Assembly (NCBI GenBank): GCA_963713275.1
Contig: CAVQLG010000021.1
Coordinates: 1-64,000, forward strand
Reading direction: 5' to 3'
Origin: CAIWHR01 sp963713275
Lineage (GTDB): Bacteria > Pseudomonadota > Gammaproteobacteria > Burkholderiales > Casimicrobiaceae
Length of the DNA: 64,000 nt
Part shown: positions 37,560-45,778 of the stretch, piece by piece
Numbering within the stretch: position 1 is the stretch's first letter
How the letters are laid out: every line of letters starts with the position of its first letter
The notes under the pieces: generated by a model
Databases searched by the model: none
What the model saw: the letters and a program-made list of their open reading frames with translations, nothing else
Told to the model about the DNA's origin: nothing
Translations under genes and position numbers: made by a program

Positions 37560-38197
37560 GACTCGGGGCTCCGGGGGGTGGCGTGGCGGTCGCCCAGCAG
37601 CTCGGCGCGATGGGCGGCGAAGAAGGCGAGGCCCTGCTTGACCGCGGCGACGACGGCGCGCGGCGTGATCGTAGCGCCACTGAACTGATCGAAGTCACCG
37701 CCGTCTCGCTTGACCGCCCACCGCTCGGGCGAGGGCTGCACGAGCGACTTGCCGGTGAAGCCGGCGATCCAGGGGCTCTTCGCCGCTTCGATCTTGTCGC
37801 CCAGGCCCGGAGTCTCGGCGTGTTTGGTGACGCGCACACCCAGGATCGTGCCATCGCGGTCGACGCCCATCACGATGGCGATCGGTCCCGCGTAGCCCTT
37901 GCCGGTCACCGGGTAGATCACGCCCTTGATCTCGCCGCCCCTGCGGGCGCGGAACACGGTGACCGGGCTCCCCGCGGCGTCGTTCACCTGCACCGTGTCG
38001 GAAGGCAGCGCGTTGTCGTTGAACCCCGCGGGCAGCACCTGCGCGAGCGATTGCTCGAGGTCGCGGGCCTCGGCGGCGGCGATCGCGGCCTGCGTGTGGC
38101 GGTGGGCGAGGGCGAGCGCGCCGCTCGCCACGAGCGTCACCACGCCCAGGAGGCCTGCCTGGTAGCCTACCGATTCGCGCAGCGCCGAGAGTTTCAT
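37556..38197 (-). CDS. rnfG: Electron transport complex subunit RnfG (covalent FMN)
   Basis: 213 residues: one N-terminal membrane helix, then a periplasmic FMN domain. The flavinylation motif SGATITP (173-179) contains the acceptor Thr176, preceded by the usual GGDFDQF. ApbE, encoded at 60981, would attach FMN here. The ATG overlaps the rnfD stop. Confidence 0.95.
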   Translation of the reverse strand: MKLSALRESVGYQAGLLGVVTLVASGALALAHRHTQAAIAAAEARDLEQSLAQVLPAGFNDNALPSDTVQVNDAAGSPVTVFRARRGGEIKGVIYPVTGKGYAGPIAIVMGVDRDGTILGVRVTKHAETPGLGDKIEAAKSPWIAGFTGKSLVQPSPERWAVKRDGGDFDQFSGATITPRAVVAAVKQGLAFFAAHRAELLGDRHATPRSPES

Positions 38198-39282
38198 CGT
38201 GGCTTGGCCGCGGTCGATGGGTCGGCAAGGCTGCGGCCTTTGCGCGTGCGCCCGTAGATGCGCGGACGCAGGCAGCGGTCGATGATCGGCGTGGTCGCGT
38301 TCATCAGCAGCACGGCGAAGGCGACGCCCTCGGGGTAGCCGCCATAGGTGCGTATCAGGTAGGTGAGGACGCCGCAGCCCGCGCCGAACACCAGCTTTCC
38401 CGCCGTGCCGCTGGGCGAGGTGACCGGATCCGTCGCGATGAAGAAGGCGGCGAGGATCACGCTGCCGGCCAGCAGGTGCAGCAGCGCATCGGCATAACGC
38501 GCCGGGTCCATTGCGTGCATCGCCCCGGCCGGCAGGGCAATGCCGACCAGCATCGCGACCGGAATGTGCCAGGTGATGATCCGCCGCCACACCAGCACCA
38601 GCCCTCCCGCCGCGAGCAGGCCAGCGGAGGTTTCGCCCAGGCTCCCCGTGCGAAGGCCGATTGCCGCGAGCCCCGGGTCGAAATGCCCCAGCACAGCCTG
38701 CTCGGTGCTGAGGCCACGGGACAACTCGGTCTTGAGATGGCCGAGAAGCGACGCACCGCTCAGCGCGTCGGCAACCGGCGCGCCGCCGAAGGTGACGGCG
38801 AAACCCTCGGCAAACGACATCGCGCCGGGCGCGACCAGCGGCACCGGTGCGGTCCAGCTGGTCATCTCGACCGGGAACGAGATCAGCAGCGCCACCCGCG
38901 CCAGCATCGCCGGATTGAACAGGTTCTGGCCAATGCCGCCGAACACGTGCTTGCCGAGCGCCATCGCGAAGACGCCGCCCAGGACGCCGATCCACCACGG
39001 CGCGCCGGCGGGCAGCGACAGCGCGAGCAGCCAACCGGTCAGGAGCGCCGAGCCGTCGGCAAGACAGGGCGCGGCGCGCTTGCCGGCGATGCGCAGGCAA
39101 AGGTATTCGGTGGCCACGCACGCGAGCACGGTGCACAGCCACAGATTGACGGCCGGCCAGCGGTAGAGCCAGAAACCCAGCAACGTCGCCGGCACCAGCG
39201 CCACGCTGACCCAGCGCATGATCCGCGCGACGCTGACGTCCGCGTGCGCGTGCGGCGCGTGGATCAGGACGGCCGTGCTCAT
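38194..39282 (-). CDS. rnfD: Electron transport complex subunit RnfD
   Basis: 362 residues, about ten membrane helices. Family segments: GGIGQNLFNPAMLARV, TDPVTSPSGTAGKLVFGAG, GGYPEGVAFAVLLMN. The flavinylation site, usually ending in Thr, reads SGAS here (175-178), with Ser178 in place of the acceptor Thr (see findings). It is 8 bases after rnfC. Confidence 0.95.
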   Translation of the reverse strand: MSTAVLIHAPHAHADVSVARIMRWVSVALVPATLLGFWLYRWPAVNLWLCTVLACVATEYLCLRIAGKRAAPCLADGSALLTGWLLALSLPAGAPWWIGVLGGVFAMALGKHVFGGIGQNLFNPAMLARVALLISFPVEMTSWTAPVPLVAPGAMSFAEGFAVTFGGAPVADALSGASLLGHLKTELSRGLSTEQAVLGHFDPGLAAIGLRTGSLGETSAGLLAAGGLVLVWRRIITWHIPVAMLVGIALPAGAMHAMDPARYADALLHLLAGSVILAAFFIATDPVTSPSGTAGKLVFGAGCGVLTYLIRTYGGYPEGVAFAVLLMNATTPIIDRCLRPRIYGRTRKGRSLADPSTAAKPR

Positions 39283-39290
39283 CGCTGCCG

Positions 39291-40794
39291 CTAGTGCCTG
39301 GCTGAGGGCTCGCCGGACGCGGGTGTGGCCGCCGCCGCGGCGAGCTTGGCCGCCTTGCGCCTGGCGGCAGCTTCCGCCTTCTCGCGCGCCACACGGGCGA
39401 GGCGCTCTTCGCGCGCGATCGCCAGCTGCTGCAGCGCGGCCTGCTTCGCCTGGTTACGCTCGCGCGCGGCGATCTCGCCCTTGGCGTAAGCGAAGTATTG
39501 CACCAGTGGAATGTGCGCCGGACACAGGTAGGCGCAGCAGCCGCAGCCCATGCAATCGCCAAGGCCGTACGCGGCGGCATGGTCGAGGTCGCCGGCACGG
39601 ACGTAGCTGGCGATCTCCAGCGGCATCAAGCCCATCGGGCAGGCGGTGACGCAGGTCGCGCAGCGTATGCACGGCGCGGCGTCTGGTTGCGCGATCTCCG
39701 CGCGCGTGAGCGCCAGGACACCGCTTGCGCCCTTGACCACCGGTGCATCCGCGGTGGCCAGTTGCTGCCCCATCATCGGCCCGCCGATGACCAGGCGCGC
39801 GGGTTCTTCGACGAAGCCGCCGCAATACGCGAACAGCTCCCGTACCGGGGTGCCGATCGGGACTTCGAGGTTGCGCGGTGCCGCGACGGCGCCGCCGTTG
39901 ACGGTGACGATGCGGCGGACCAGCGGCTCGCCAAAGCGCAACGCGCGGTGCACCGCGTACGCCGTGGCGACGTTGTGCACGAGCACGCCGACGTCGGCCG
40001 GGCGGGCGCCCGCCGGGACCTCGGTGCCGAGCAGCGTGTGCACGAGCTGCTTCTCCGAACCCATCGGATAGCGGCTGGGCACGCGATGGATCGTCACTTC
40101 GCCGAAGCGGCTGCGCTGCCCTGCGCATCGCGGCGAGCGCCTCGGGCTTGTTGTCCTCGATGCCGATCAGCACCTCGCGCGCGCTGGTGGCGTGGCGGAG
40201 AATGCGCGCGCCGTCGACGACGGCGTCGGCGCGCTCGCGCATCAGCCGGTCGTCGCAGGAGAGGTAAGGCTCGCATTCCCCGCCGTTCATGATAAGGCGC
40301 GCCACCTCGCGCTGCTTGGCAAGCTGCAGCTTGACCGCCGAGGGAAAGGTCGCGCCGCCCATGCCGACGATGCCCGCATCGCGCACCTGCGCCGCGATCG
40401 CGGCCGGTGGCAATGCGAAGGGGTCGCCGGGTCCGTCGCGCGGCAGCCACTCGTCGTTGCCGTCGGCCTCGAGCGTGATCGCCGGCGCGGTGAGGCCCGA
40501 GGGATGGGGCGCGACGACGTCGCCGAGCGCGGTGATCCGCCCCGACGTCGTCGCGTGCACGGGCGCGGAGACCTCCCCGGCGCTTCGCCCGATGAGTTCG
40601 CCCTTGCGCACCTGCTGGCCAACCCGCACCAGCGCCGTCGCCGGTGCTCCCAGATGTTGCCGCAGCGGGATGTAGAGACGCCTCGGCAGCGGCAGCGTCT
40701 CGATCGGGAGACTCGCCGCCGGGTGCTTGCGCGGGTCGGGGTGAGCGCCCCAACGGATCGCGAAGCGGCGCAGCAGGGCAGGCACGGTCTCCAT
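39291..40794 (-). pseudogene. rnfC: Electron transport complex subunit RnfC, interrupted by a frameshift
   Basis: The first part (ATG at 40792-40794, METVPALLRRF) holds the barrel-like domain, GMGGATFPSAVKLQLA (flavoprotein loop) and LIMNGGECEPYLSCDDRLM. At about 40097-40128 the frame must change; the second part runs from SRFGEVTIHRVPSRYPMGSE through GGPMMGQQ and two ferredoxin motifs (CIRCATCVTACPMG, CMGCGCCAYLCPAHIP) to a Lys/Ala-rich tail. A one-base correction restores a full RnfC of about 500 residues. RnfC is the NADH/ferredoxin-side subunit, so a true loss would disable the pump. Sequencing error is likely. Confidence 0.88.
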
Positions 40795-40817
40795 CGCAGT
40801 GGCGAGGTCAGGTCGGA

Positions 40818-41348
40818 TCAGAGCGCAAGCGGGGGCTTTGCCCATCGCCACGACTGCAGGGAGACCGGCAGCGGCACGAGCCGCGCGGATTCGGTCGGAC
40901 ATTGGGCCACGCACTTGCCGCAACCGCTGCAGGCGTCGCGCAGCACCGAGTGGATCTGCTTGACCGCGCCGACCACGGCCTGGGTCGGGCAGACCTTGAA
41001 GCAGCGAGTGCAGCCGATGCAGACCTCTTCGCGGACGGTCGCGACCATCGGGACGGATTCGGCAACGGCGGCCAGGTCGACCTCGACCCCGAGCTTGGCA
41101 GCCAGCGCCTGGGCCAGCGCGCGCCCGCCGCCGGGACAGACCGTGACCGGCGCGTCGCCGCTGGCGAGCGCGGCGGCGGCCTGGCTGCAACCGGCGTAGC
41201 CGCATTGGCCGCACTGGGTGCCCGGCAGCAGCGCCGTCAGCTCTTCGGCCAGCGGGTCCGCCCCGATCTTGAGATAGCGTGCGGCGAAGCCGAGCACGAA
41301 GCCGAGGCCGATGCCCAGGACGGTGAGACTGCTGACGGCGAGGATCAT
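40818..41348 (-). CDS. rnfB: Electron transport complex subunit RnfB
   Basis: 176 residues. N-terminal membrane helix, the [4Fe-4S] cluster motif TQCGQCGYAGC of the Fes domain, then two ferredoxin motifs, CIGCTRCFKVCP and CSGCGKCVAQCP. It delivers electrons between ferredoxin and the membrane core. It is 21 bases after rnfA. Confidence 0.95.
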   Translation of the reverse strand: MILAVSSLTVLGIGLGFVLGFAARYLKIGADPLAEELTALLPGTQCGQCGYAGCSQAAAALASGDAPVTVCPGGGRALAQALAAKLGVEVDLAAVAESVPMVATVREEVCIGCTRCFKVCPTQAVVGAVKQIHSVLRDACSGCGKCVAQCPTESARLVPLPVSLQSWRWAKPPLAL

Positions 41349-41369
41349 GATCCGGTTCCGTGGTTGGCG

Positions 41370-41957
41370 CTATTTGACGTCGAGTCCGGCGAAGCCCATG
41401 AAGGCCAGCGCCAGCAATCCGGCAACGATGAAGCTGATCGGCGCGCCGGCGAACGCGGCCGGAACCTGCGCCAGCGCGAGGCGTTCGCGCAGTCCGGCGA
41501 ACATCACCAGCACCAGCGTGAAGCCCAGCGCCGAACCGAAGCCGTAGAGCAGGCTCTGCAGCAGGTCATTGCCCTGCTGCACGTTGAGCAGCGCGACACC
41601 CAGTACCGCGCAGTTGGTCGTGATCAGGGGCAGGTAGATGCCCAGCACGCGGTAGAGGACGGGCATCGACTTGCGGATCAGCAGCTCGGTGAACTGCACC
41701 ACCGCGGCGATGACCAGGATGAAGGTCAGGATGCGCATGAACTCGATGCCGAGCGGCGCGAGCAGCCAGCGCTCCAGCAACCGGGTCGCGCCCGAGGCCA
41801 GCGTCAGCACGAACGTGGTCGCGAGCCCCATGCCAAGCGCGCTGTCGATGTTGCGCGACACGCCCATGAACGGGCACAGGCCGAGGAACTTGACCAGCAC
41901 GACGTTGTTCACGAGCGCCGTGGCGACGAGCAGGAGCAGATACTCGGTGATCATCAT
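41370..41957 (-). CDS. rnfA: Electron transport complex subunit RnfA
   Basis: 195 residues, six membrane helices. NNVVLVKFLGLCPFMGVSRN and TTNCAVLGVALLN hold the two conserved Cys thought to bind an intramembrane Fe-S site. First gene of rnfABCDGEH. A sigma-54 promoter and NifA site precede it, so it is the nif-linked Rnf that feeds ferredoxin/flavodoxin to nitrogenase. GGAGG sits directly upstream; either of two adjacent ATGs may start. Confidence 0.96.
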   Translation of the reverse strand: MMITEYLLLLVATALVNNVVLVKFLGLCPFMGVSRNIDSALGMGLATTFVLTLASGATRLLERWLLAPLGIEFMRILTFILVIAAVVQFTELLIRKSMPVLYRVLGIYLPLITTNCAVLGVALLNVQQGNDLLQSLLYGFGSALGFTLVLVMFAGLRERLALAQVPAAFAGAPISFIVAGLLALAFMGFAGLDVK

Positions 41958-41974
41958 GCCTCCGGGCCGGCTTT

Positions 41975-41990
41975 CGCAGGTTGCATGCCA
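41975..41990 (-). promoter_or_regulatory. Sigma-54 promoter of the rnf operon
   Basis: Minus-strand TGGCATGCAACCTGCG has GG-N10-GC spacing and matches TGGCAC-N5-TTGCA except at two positions. The predicted transcript would begin only about 8 bases before the rnfA ATG, which is short but includes the GGAGG. Confidence 0.65.
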
Positions 41991-42120
41991 CCGGCGGGGA
42001 ACGGCCGGAAGGCACCCGAAAAGCCCATCTGCGACCGCGTGTTAGCGTCGCGGCCCGAATCGTCGATCGCCGGCGCCGGGTGTCGGTCTTGCCGCAGTGC
42101 CGGGGATCGGAGCGGGGCCT

Positions 42121-42136
42121 TGTAGCGAACCCGACA
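42121..42136. promoter_or_regulatory. NifA upstream activator site between rnfA and nifL
   Basis: TGT-AGCGAACCCG-ACA is an exact TGT-N10-ACA. It is about 130 bases from the rnfA sigma-54 element, a normal enhancer distance. It could also serve nifL in the other direction. Confidence 0.75.
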
Positions 42137-42181
42137 ACCCCGCAAACCCTCGCCCCCTAGGGTGCGCAGGCCCATAACGTC

Positions 42182-42198
42182 ACGGTGCGCTTCTTGCT
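42182..42198 (+). promoter_or_regulatory. Weak candidate sigma-54 promoter for nifL-nifA
   Basis: ACGGTGCGCTTCTTGCT keeps GG-N10-GC and a good TTGCT -12 box, but the -24 part is poor. It is about 125 bases before the nifL start. Confidence 0.35.
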
Positions 42199-42321
42199 AA
42201 CCATCGTGTCCGGGCTACGCTCGACGAGGCGGCGAGTATCGCGTTCGGCCGCAACGGGAAGTGGCGAGATCAACGGTGGCGGGCGGGTCCCGCCGGTGCG
42301 ATGCGTCGAGGGAGGATCGAC

Positions 42322-43959
42322 ATGAAGACTGATAGCGGCACGGCGGCGGCTCAGGCCGCAAGCGGAATCGAGGGCATGCTCGAGGCGCTGCCCGAGTCCA
42401 CGCCGCGCACGGTGATCGAGACCTTGCAGCGGATGTTCAACCTCGGGGGCAGCCGGTTGCCGCCGGAAGTGTTCTTCGAGACCGTGCGGCAGTCGGCGGT
42501 CGCGATCTCGATCACCGACACGAAGGCGAACATCCTCTACGCGAACCCGGCGTTCAAGTCGGTCACAGGGTACGAGCCGAGCGAGGTGCTCGGCCGCAAC
42601 GAGTCGATGCTGTCGTTCCGGGCGACGCCCAAGGCGGCCTACGAGCAGATGTGGACGATGCTGCAACGGCGGGAGGCGTGGACCGGGCCGCTGCTCAACC
42701 AGCGCAAGGACGGCAGCCTCTATCTCGCTGAGCTGACGATTACGCCGATTCTCGGCCCCCAGGGCACGACCGACTACTTCCTCGGGATGCATCGCGACGT
42801 CACCGCCGTGCACCAACTCGAGCGCAAGGTGCGGAACCAGAAGGCGCTGATCGAATCGGTCGTCGACGTGGCGCCGATCGCCTTCGTGCTGCTCGACGAA
42901 AACGGCAAGGTGCTGCTCGACAACCACGAATACAAGAAACTGCTCGGCGACCTGGGCGTCGACGAGCCGGCCCGGCACATGCTCGCGGCGCTGCGTGCCT
43001 CGATGGGCGAGCGCTTCGTCAAGGCGCAGTCGGACGGCAAGGGCTTTGTCGGCCAGGAAGTCCGCGTGGAGCGCCGCGGCGGCGGCGAGCCGCGCTTTTT
43101 CTCCTGCTCGGGCAACTGGTTCGAGGAGGAGGACACCAGTGCCGACAGCTTCTTCGAGGAGAAGCGCAAGACCTACATGCTGCTGGTGATGAACGAGACC
43201 ACCAACCAGCGCGAACACCACGAGAAGGAGCGCATCAATGCGATGCGGGCGGTGATGGCGGAGGCCGAAATGGTGCAAAGCCTGCGGGAGGCGCTCGCCG
43301 GCGCCAGCTACCAGCTACAGGGCCCGCTCAACATGATCCAGGCGGCGGTGACCATGCTCGACCGTCGCAACGGTGCCGGCGCCCAGGACCCGCTGGCGGC
43401 GGTGCTGCGCGAGGCGCTCGCGGCCGGCCAGCGCGCGCTCGCCAAGCTGCAGGCATCCATGCCCTGCAACCCGGAGGAGGCCGAGGTCCCGGTCAACCTC
43501 AACGAGATCCTGCGCGACGTGCTGATGCTGCTCACCGACCGCCTGCTGGCCAGCGGCACCACCGTGGACTGGAAGCCGGCGCCGGTGCTCGCGACGATCA
43601 ACGGCCGCCCCAACATGTTGCGCAACATGTTCAAGCAGCTGCTGCAGAACGCGATCGAGGCGATGAACGAGAAGGGCCGCAACACCCGCGAGCTGCGCAT
43701 CGTCACCCACCCGCAGGCGGACCGCATCTGCGTTCACTTCGAGGACAGCGGGCCGGGGATTCCCGAGGCATTGCGGACCAAGGTCTTCGAGCCCTTCTTC
43801 ACCACCAAGGGGCACGCGACCCACAGCGTTGGCATGGGGCTTGCGATGGTGCAGGAGGGGGTAAGCCGTCATGGAGGAAGCGTGGAGATCGATCCAGACT
43901 TCAGGAATGGCTGTCGCATCGAATTGAGGTTCCCGCTAAGCCGGAACCGGAGCGACTAG
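42322..43959 (+). CDS. nifL: Nitrogen fixation negative regulator NifL
   Basis: 545 residues from the ATG after GGGAGGATCGAC. The first PAS domain (about 50-165, ITDTKANILYANPAFKSVTGY) would carry FAD for redox sensing in known NifL proteins; a second PAS-like part (about 175-300) follows. A histidine-kinase-like region has N-box LLQNAIEAM and G-boxes EDSGPGIPEALR and HSVGMGLAMV. It binds and inhibits NifA under oxygen or excess nitrogen, with PII (GlnK) input. Directly upstream of nifA. Confidence 0.95.
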   Translation: MKTDSGTAAAQAASGIEGMLEALPESTPRTVIETLQRMFNLGGSRLPPEVFFETVRQSAVAISITDTKANILYANPAFKSVTGYEPSEVLGRNESMLSFRATPKAAYEQMWTMLQRREAWTGPLLNQRKDGSLYLAELTITPILGPQGTTDYFLGMHRDVTAVHQLERKVRNQKALIESVVDVAPIAFVLLDENGKVLLDNHEYKKLLGDLGVDEPARHMLAALRASMGERFVKAQSDGKGFVGQEVRVERRGGGEPRFFSCSGNWFEEEDTSADSFFEEKRKTYMLLVMNETTNQREHHEKERINAMRAVMAEAEMVQSLREALAGASYQLQGPLNMIQAAVTMLDRRNGAGAQDPLAAVLREALAAGQRALAKLQASMPCNPEEAEVPVNLNEILRDVLMLLTDRLLASGTTVDWKPAPVLATINGRPNMLRNMFKQLLQNAIEAMNEKGRNTRELRIVTHPQADRICVHFEDSGPGIPEALRTKVFEPFFTTKGHATHSVGMGLAMVQEGVSRHGGSVEIDPDFRNGCRIELRFPLSRNRSD

Positions 43960-43997
43960 ACAGGACTCCGATGGACGCGCAGCGAGCGCCGTGAGCG

Positions 43998-45527
43998 ATG
44001 GATGACCTGCGCACAGCGTGGCTGGAAGCGGCTCTCGACAGCTTGCGCAGCGTGAGCCTGGGATTGGCGCGCTCGCCCGATCTCAACTCCGCCCTGTCCG
44101 AAGCGCTGCGCGCCCTCGACGAGGGCTGCGGCCTGCGCCGCGGCATCGTCGTGCTGCGCGACGCGAGCGGGACCGACCTCTTGCTAACGGCGGCCCGCGG
44201 CGCGAGCCCGGAGCGCACCGCGGGAGTGCGTTACCGGCGCGGCGAAGGCCTGGTCGGCACGATCATGGAGCAGGGACGCACGATCGTCGTCGAGACGCTG
44301 GCGCGCGAGTCGCGCTTTGTCGACCGTCTCGGCCTGTACGAATTGGCAAGGCCGTTCATCGGCGCGCCGATCGTCAGCGGCGAGGCCACGCTCGGCGTGC
44401 TGGCGGCGCAGCCCGACACCGCGGCCGACGGATTGCTGGAAGAGCGCGCGCAACTGCTGGAGACGGTGGCGAACCTGCTCGGGCCGCTGGTGCGCCTCGC
44501 GTGGTCGAGCGACGCCGAACGTGCCGAGCCCGCCAAGGAGCGCGATGCGTCCCGGCCGCCGGTGAGCGGGCAATACGCGTTCGGGTTGATCGTCGGCCGC
44601 TCGCCGCGCATGAAGCGCGTCTTCGAGCAGGTCCGCCAGGTGGCGAAGTGGAACACCACGGTGTTGATCCGCGGCGAGACCGGTACCGGCAAGGAGTTGG
44701 TCGCCGGGGCAATCCACTACAACTCGCCGCGGGCCGCCGGCGCCTTCGTCAAGCTCAACTGCGCGGCGCTGCCCGAGAACCTGCTGGAGTCGGAGCTGTT
44801 CGGCCACGAGAAGGGCGCGTTCACCGGCGCGGTGGCGAGCCGCAAGGGGCGCTTCGAACAGGCCGACGGCGGCTCGCTGTTCCTCGACGAGATCGGCGAG
44901 GTCTCCGGCGCGTTCCAGGCGAAGCTGCTGCGCATTCTGCAGGAGGGAGAGCTGGAGCGCGTCGGCGGCAGCCGCACCTTCAAGGTCGACGTGCGGGTCA
45001 TGGCGGCGACCCACAGCGACCTCGAGGCCGGCGTCGAGCAGGGCACGTTCCGCGAGGACCTGTACTACCGACTCAACGTGATGCCAATCTCGATTCCCCC
45101 TTTGCGTGAGCGTACCGAGGACATTCCCGACATCGTGGAATGCCTCGCGGCGAAGATCGGCCGGGTGCAGGGCCGCGAGATCTCGGTCACCGACAGCGCG
45201 CTGCGCCTGCTGGTGCAGCACCCTTGGCCCGGCAACGTGCGGGAGCTGGAGAACTGCCTCGAGCGGGCTGCCGTGATGTCGGAGGGCGGGGTTATCGACC
45301 GCGATCTCATCCTGCTGTCGGGCGTCGAGGAGCGCCTGGGCAGCGTGCGGCCGGTGCACGACGAAGCCGTCCTCGCCGACCCCGACCTCGACGAGCGCGA
45401 GCGCGTCATCGCGGCGCTGGAGCAGGCCGGGTGGGTGCAGGCCAAGGCCGCCCGCCTGCTCAGCATGACGCCGCGCCAGATCGCCTACCGGATCCAGACG
45501 CTCAACATCAAGGTGCGCCAGTTCTAG
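43998..45527 (+). CDS. nifA: Nif-specific transcriptional activator NifA
   Basis: 509 residues: GAF domain (20-165), AAA+ sigma-54 domain (about 195-430) with GETGTGK at 226-232 and GAFTGA at 273-278, then a Fis-type helix-turn-helix (about 470-500, AKAARLLSMTPRQIAYRI). The Cys-rich linker of oxygen-sensitive NifA proteins is absent, consistent with control by NifL. It recognises TGT-N10-ACA, found at four places here. It is 38 bases after nifL. Confidence 0.97.
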   Translation: MDDLRTAWLEAALDSLRSVSLGLARSPDLNSALSEALRALDEGCGLRRGIVVLRDASGTDLLLTAARGASPERTAGVRYRRGEGLVGTIMEQGRTIVVETLARESRFVDRLGLYELARPFIGAPIVSGEATLGVLAAQPDTAADGLLEERAQLLETVANLLGPLVRLAWSSDAERAEPAKERDASRPPVSGQYAFGLIVGRSPRMKRVFEQVRQVAKWNTTVLIRGETGTGKELVAGAIHYNSPRAAGAFVKLNCAALPENLLESELFGHEKGAFTGAVASRKGRFEQADGGSLFLDEIGEVSGAFQAKLLRILQEGELERVGGSRTFKVDVRVMAATHSDLEAGVEQGTFREDLYYRLNVMPISIPPLRERTEDIPDIVECLAAKIGRVQGREISVTDSALRLLVQHPWPGNVRELENCLERAAVMSEGGVIDRDLILLSGVEERLGSVRPVHDEAVLADPDLDERERVIAALEQAGWVQAKAARLLSMTPRQIAYRIQTLNIKVRQF

Positions 45528-45611
45528 CGGGCCGATCGGCGCCGCGTGCGCTCCTCGCGCTCAGTGCGGCGATGCGCTCGACGCCGCGGCCCGTCGACCG
45601 AGCCGGTGGGC

Positions 45612-45627
45612 TGTCGGCTTCCTCACA
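45612..45627. promoter_or_regulatory. NifA upstream activator site of nifB
   Basis: TGT-CGGCTTCCTC-ACA, exact TGT-N10-ACA, about 97 bases upstream of the sigma-54 element at 45723. Confidence 0.75.
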
Positions 45628-45722
45628 AGCGCCGGCCGTTAGACCGTGGCCTTTGCCACAGTCCGCCGGCGCCGGTCGCGTCCCGGCTATTGCGATCAAC
45701 GACTTGGCGGCGGCTTGCCGGC

Positions 45723-45738
45723 AGGCACGACGGTTGCT
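45723..45738 (+). promoter_or_regulatory. Sigma-54 promoter of nifB
   Basis: AGGCACGACGGTTGCT fits TGGCAC-N5-TTGCW except for the first base. Predicted start about 30 bases before the nifB GTG. Confidence 0.75.
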
Positions 45739-45778
45739 GGCATACCGTATCGATTGCACCGCTCTCCGGGGAACGCCA

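Noticed and set aside
45702..45717. TTGGCGGCGGCTTGCC as the nifB sigma-54 promoter
   Set aside because: GG to GC spacing is nine, not ten; the element at 45723 fits better.
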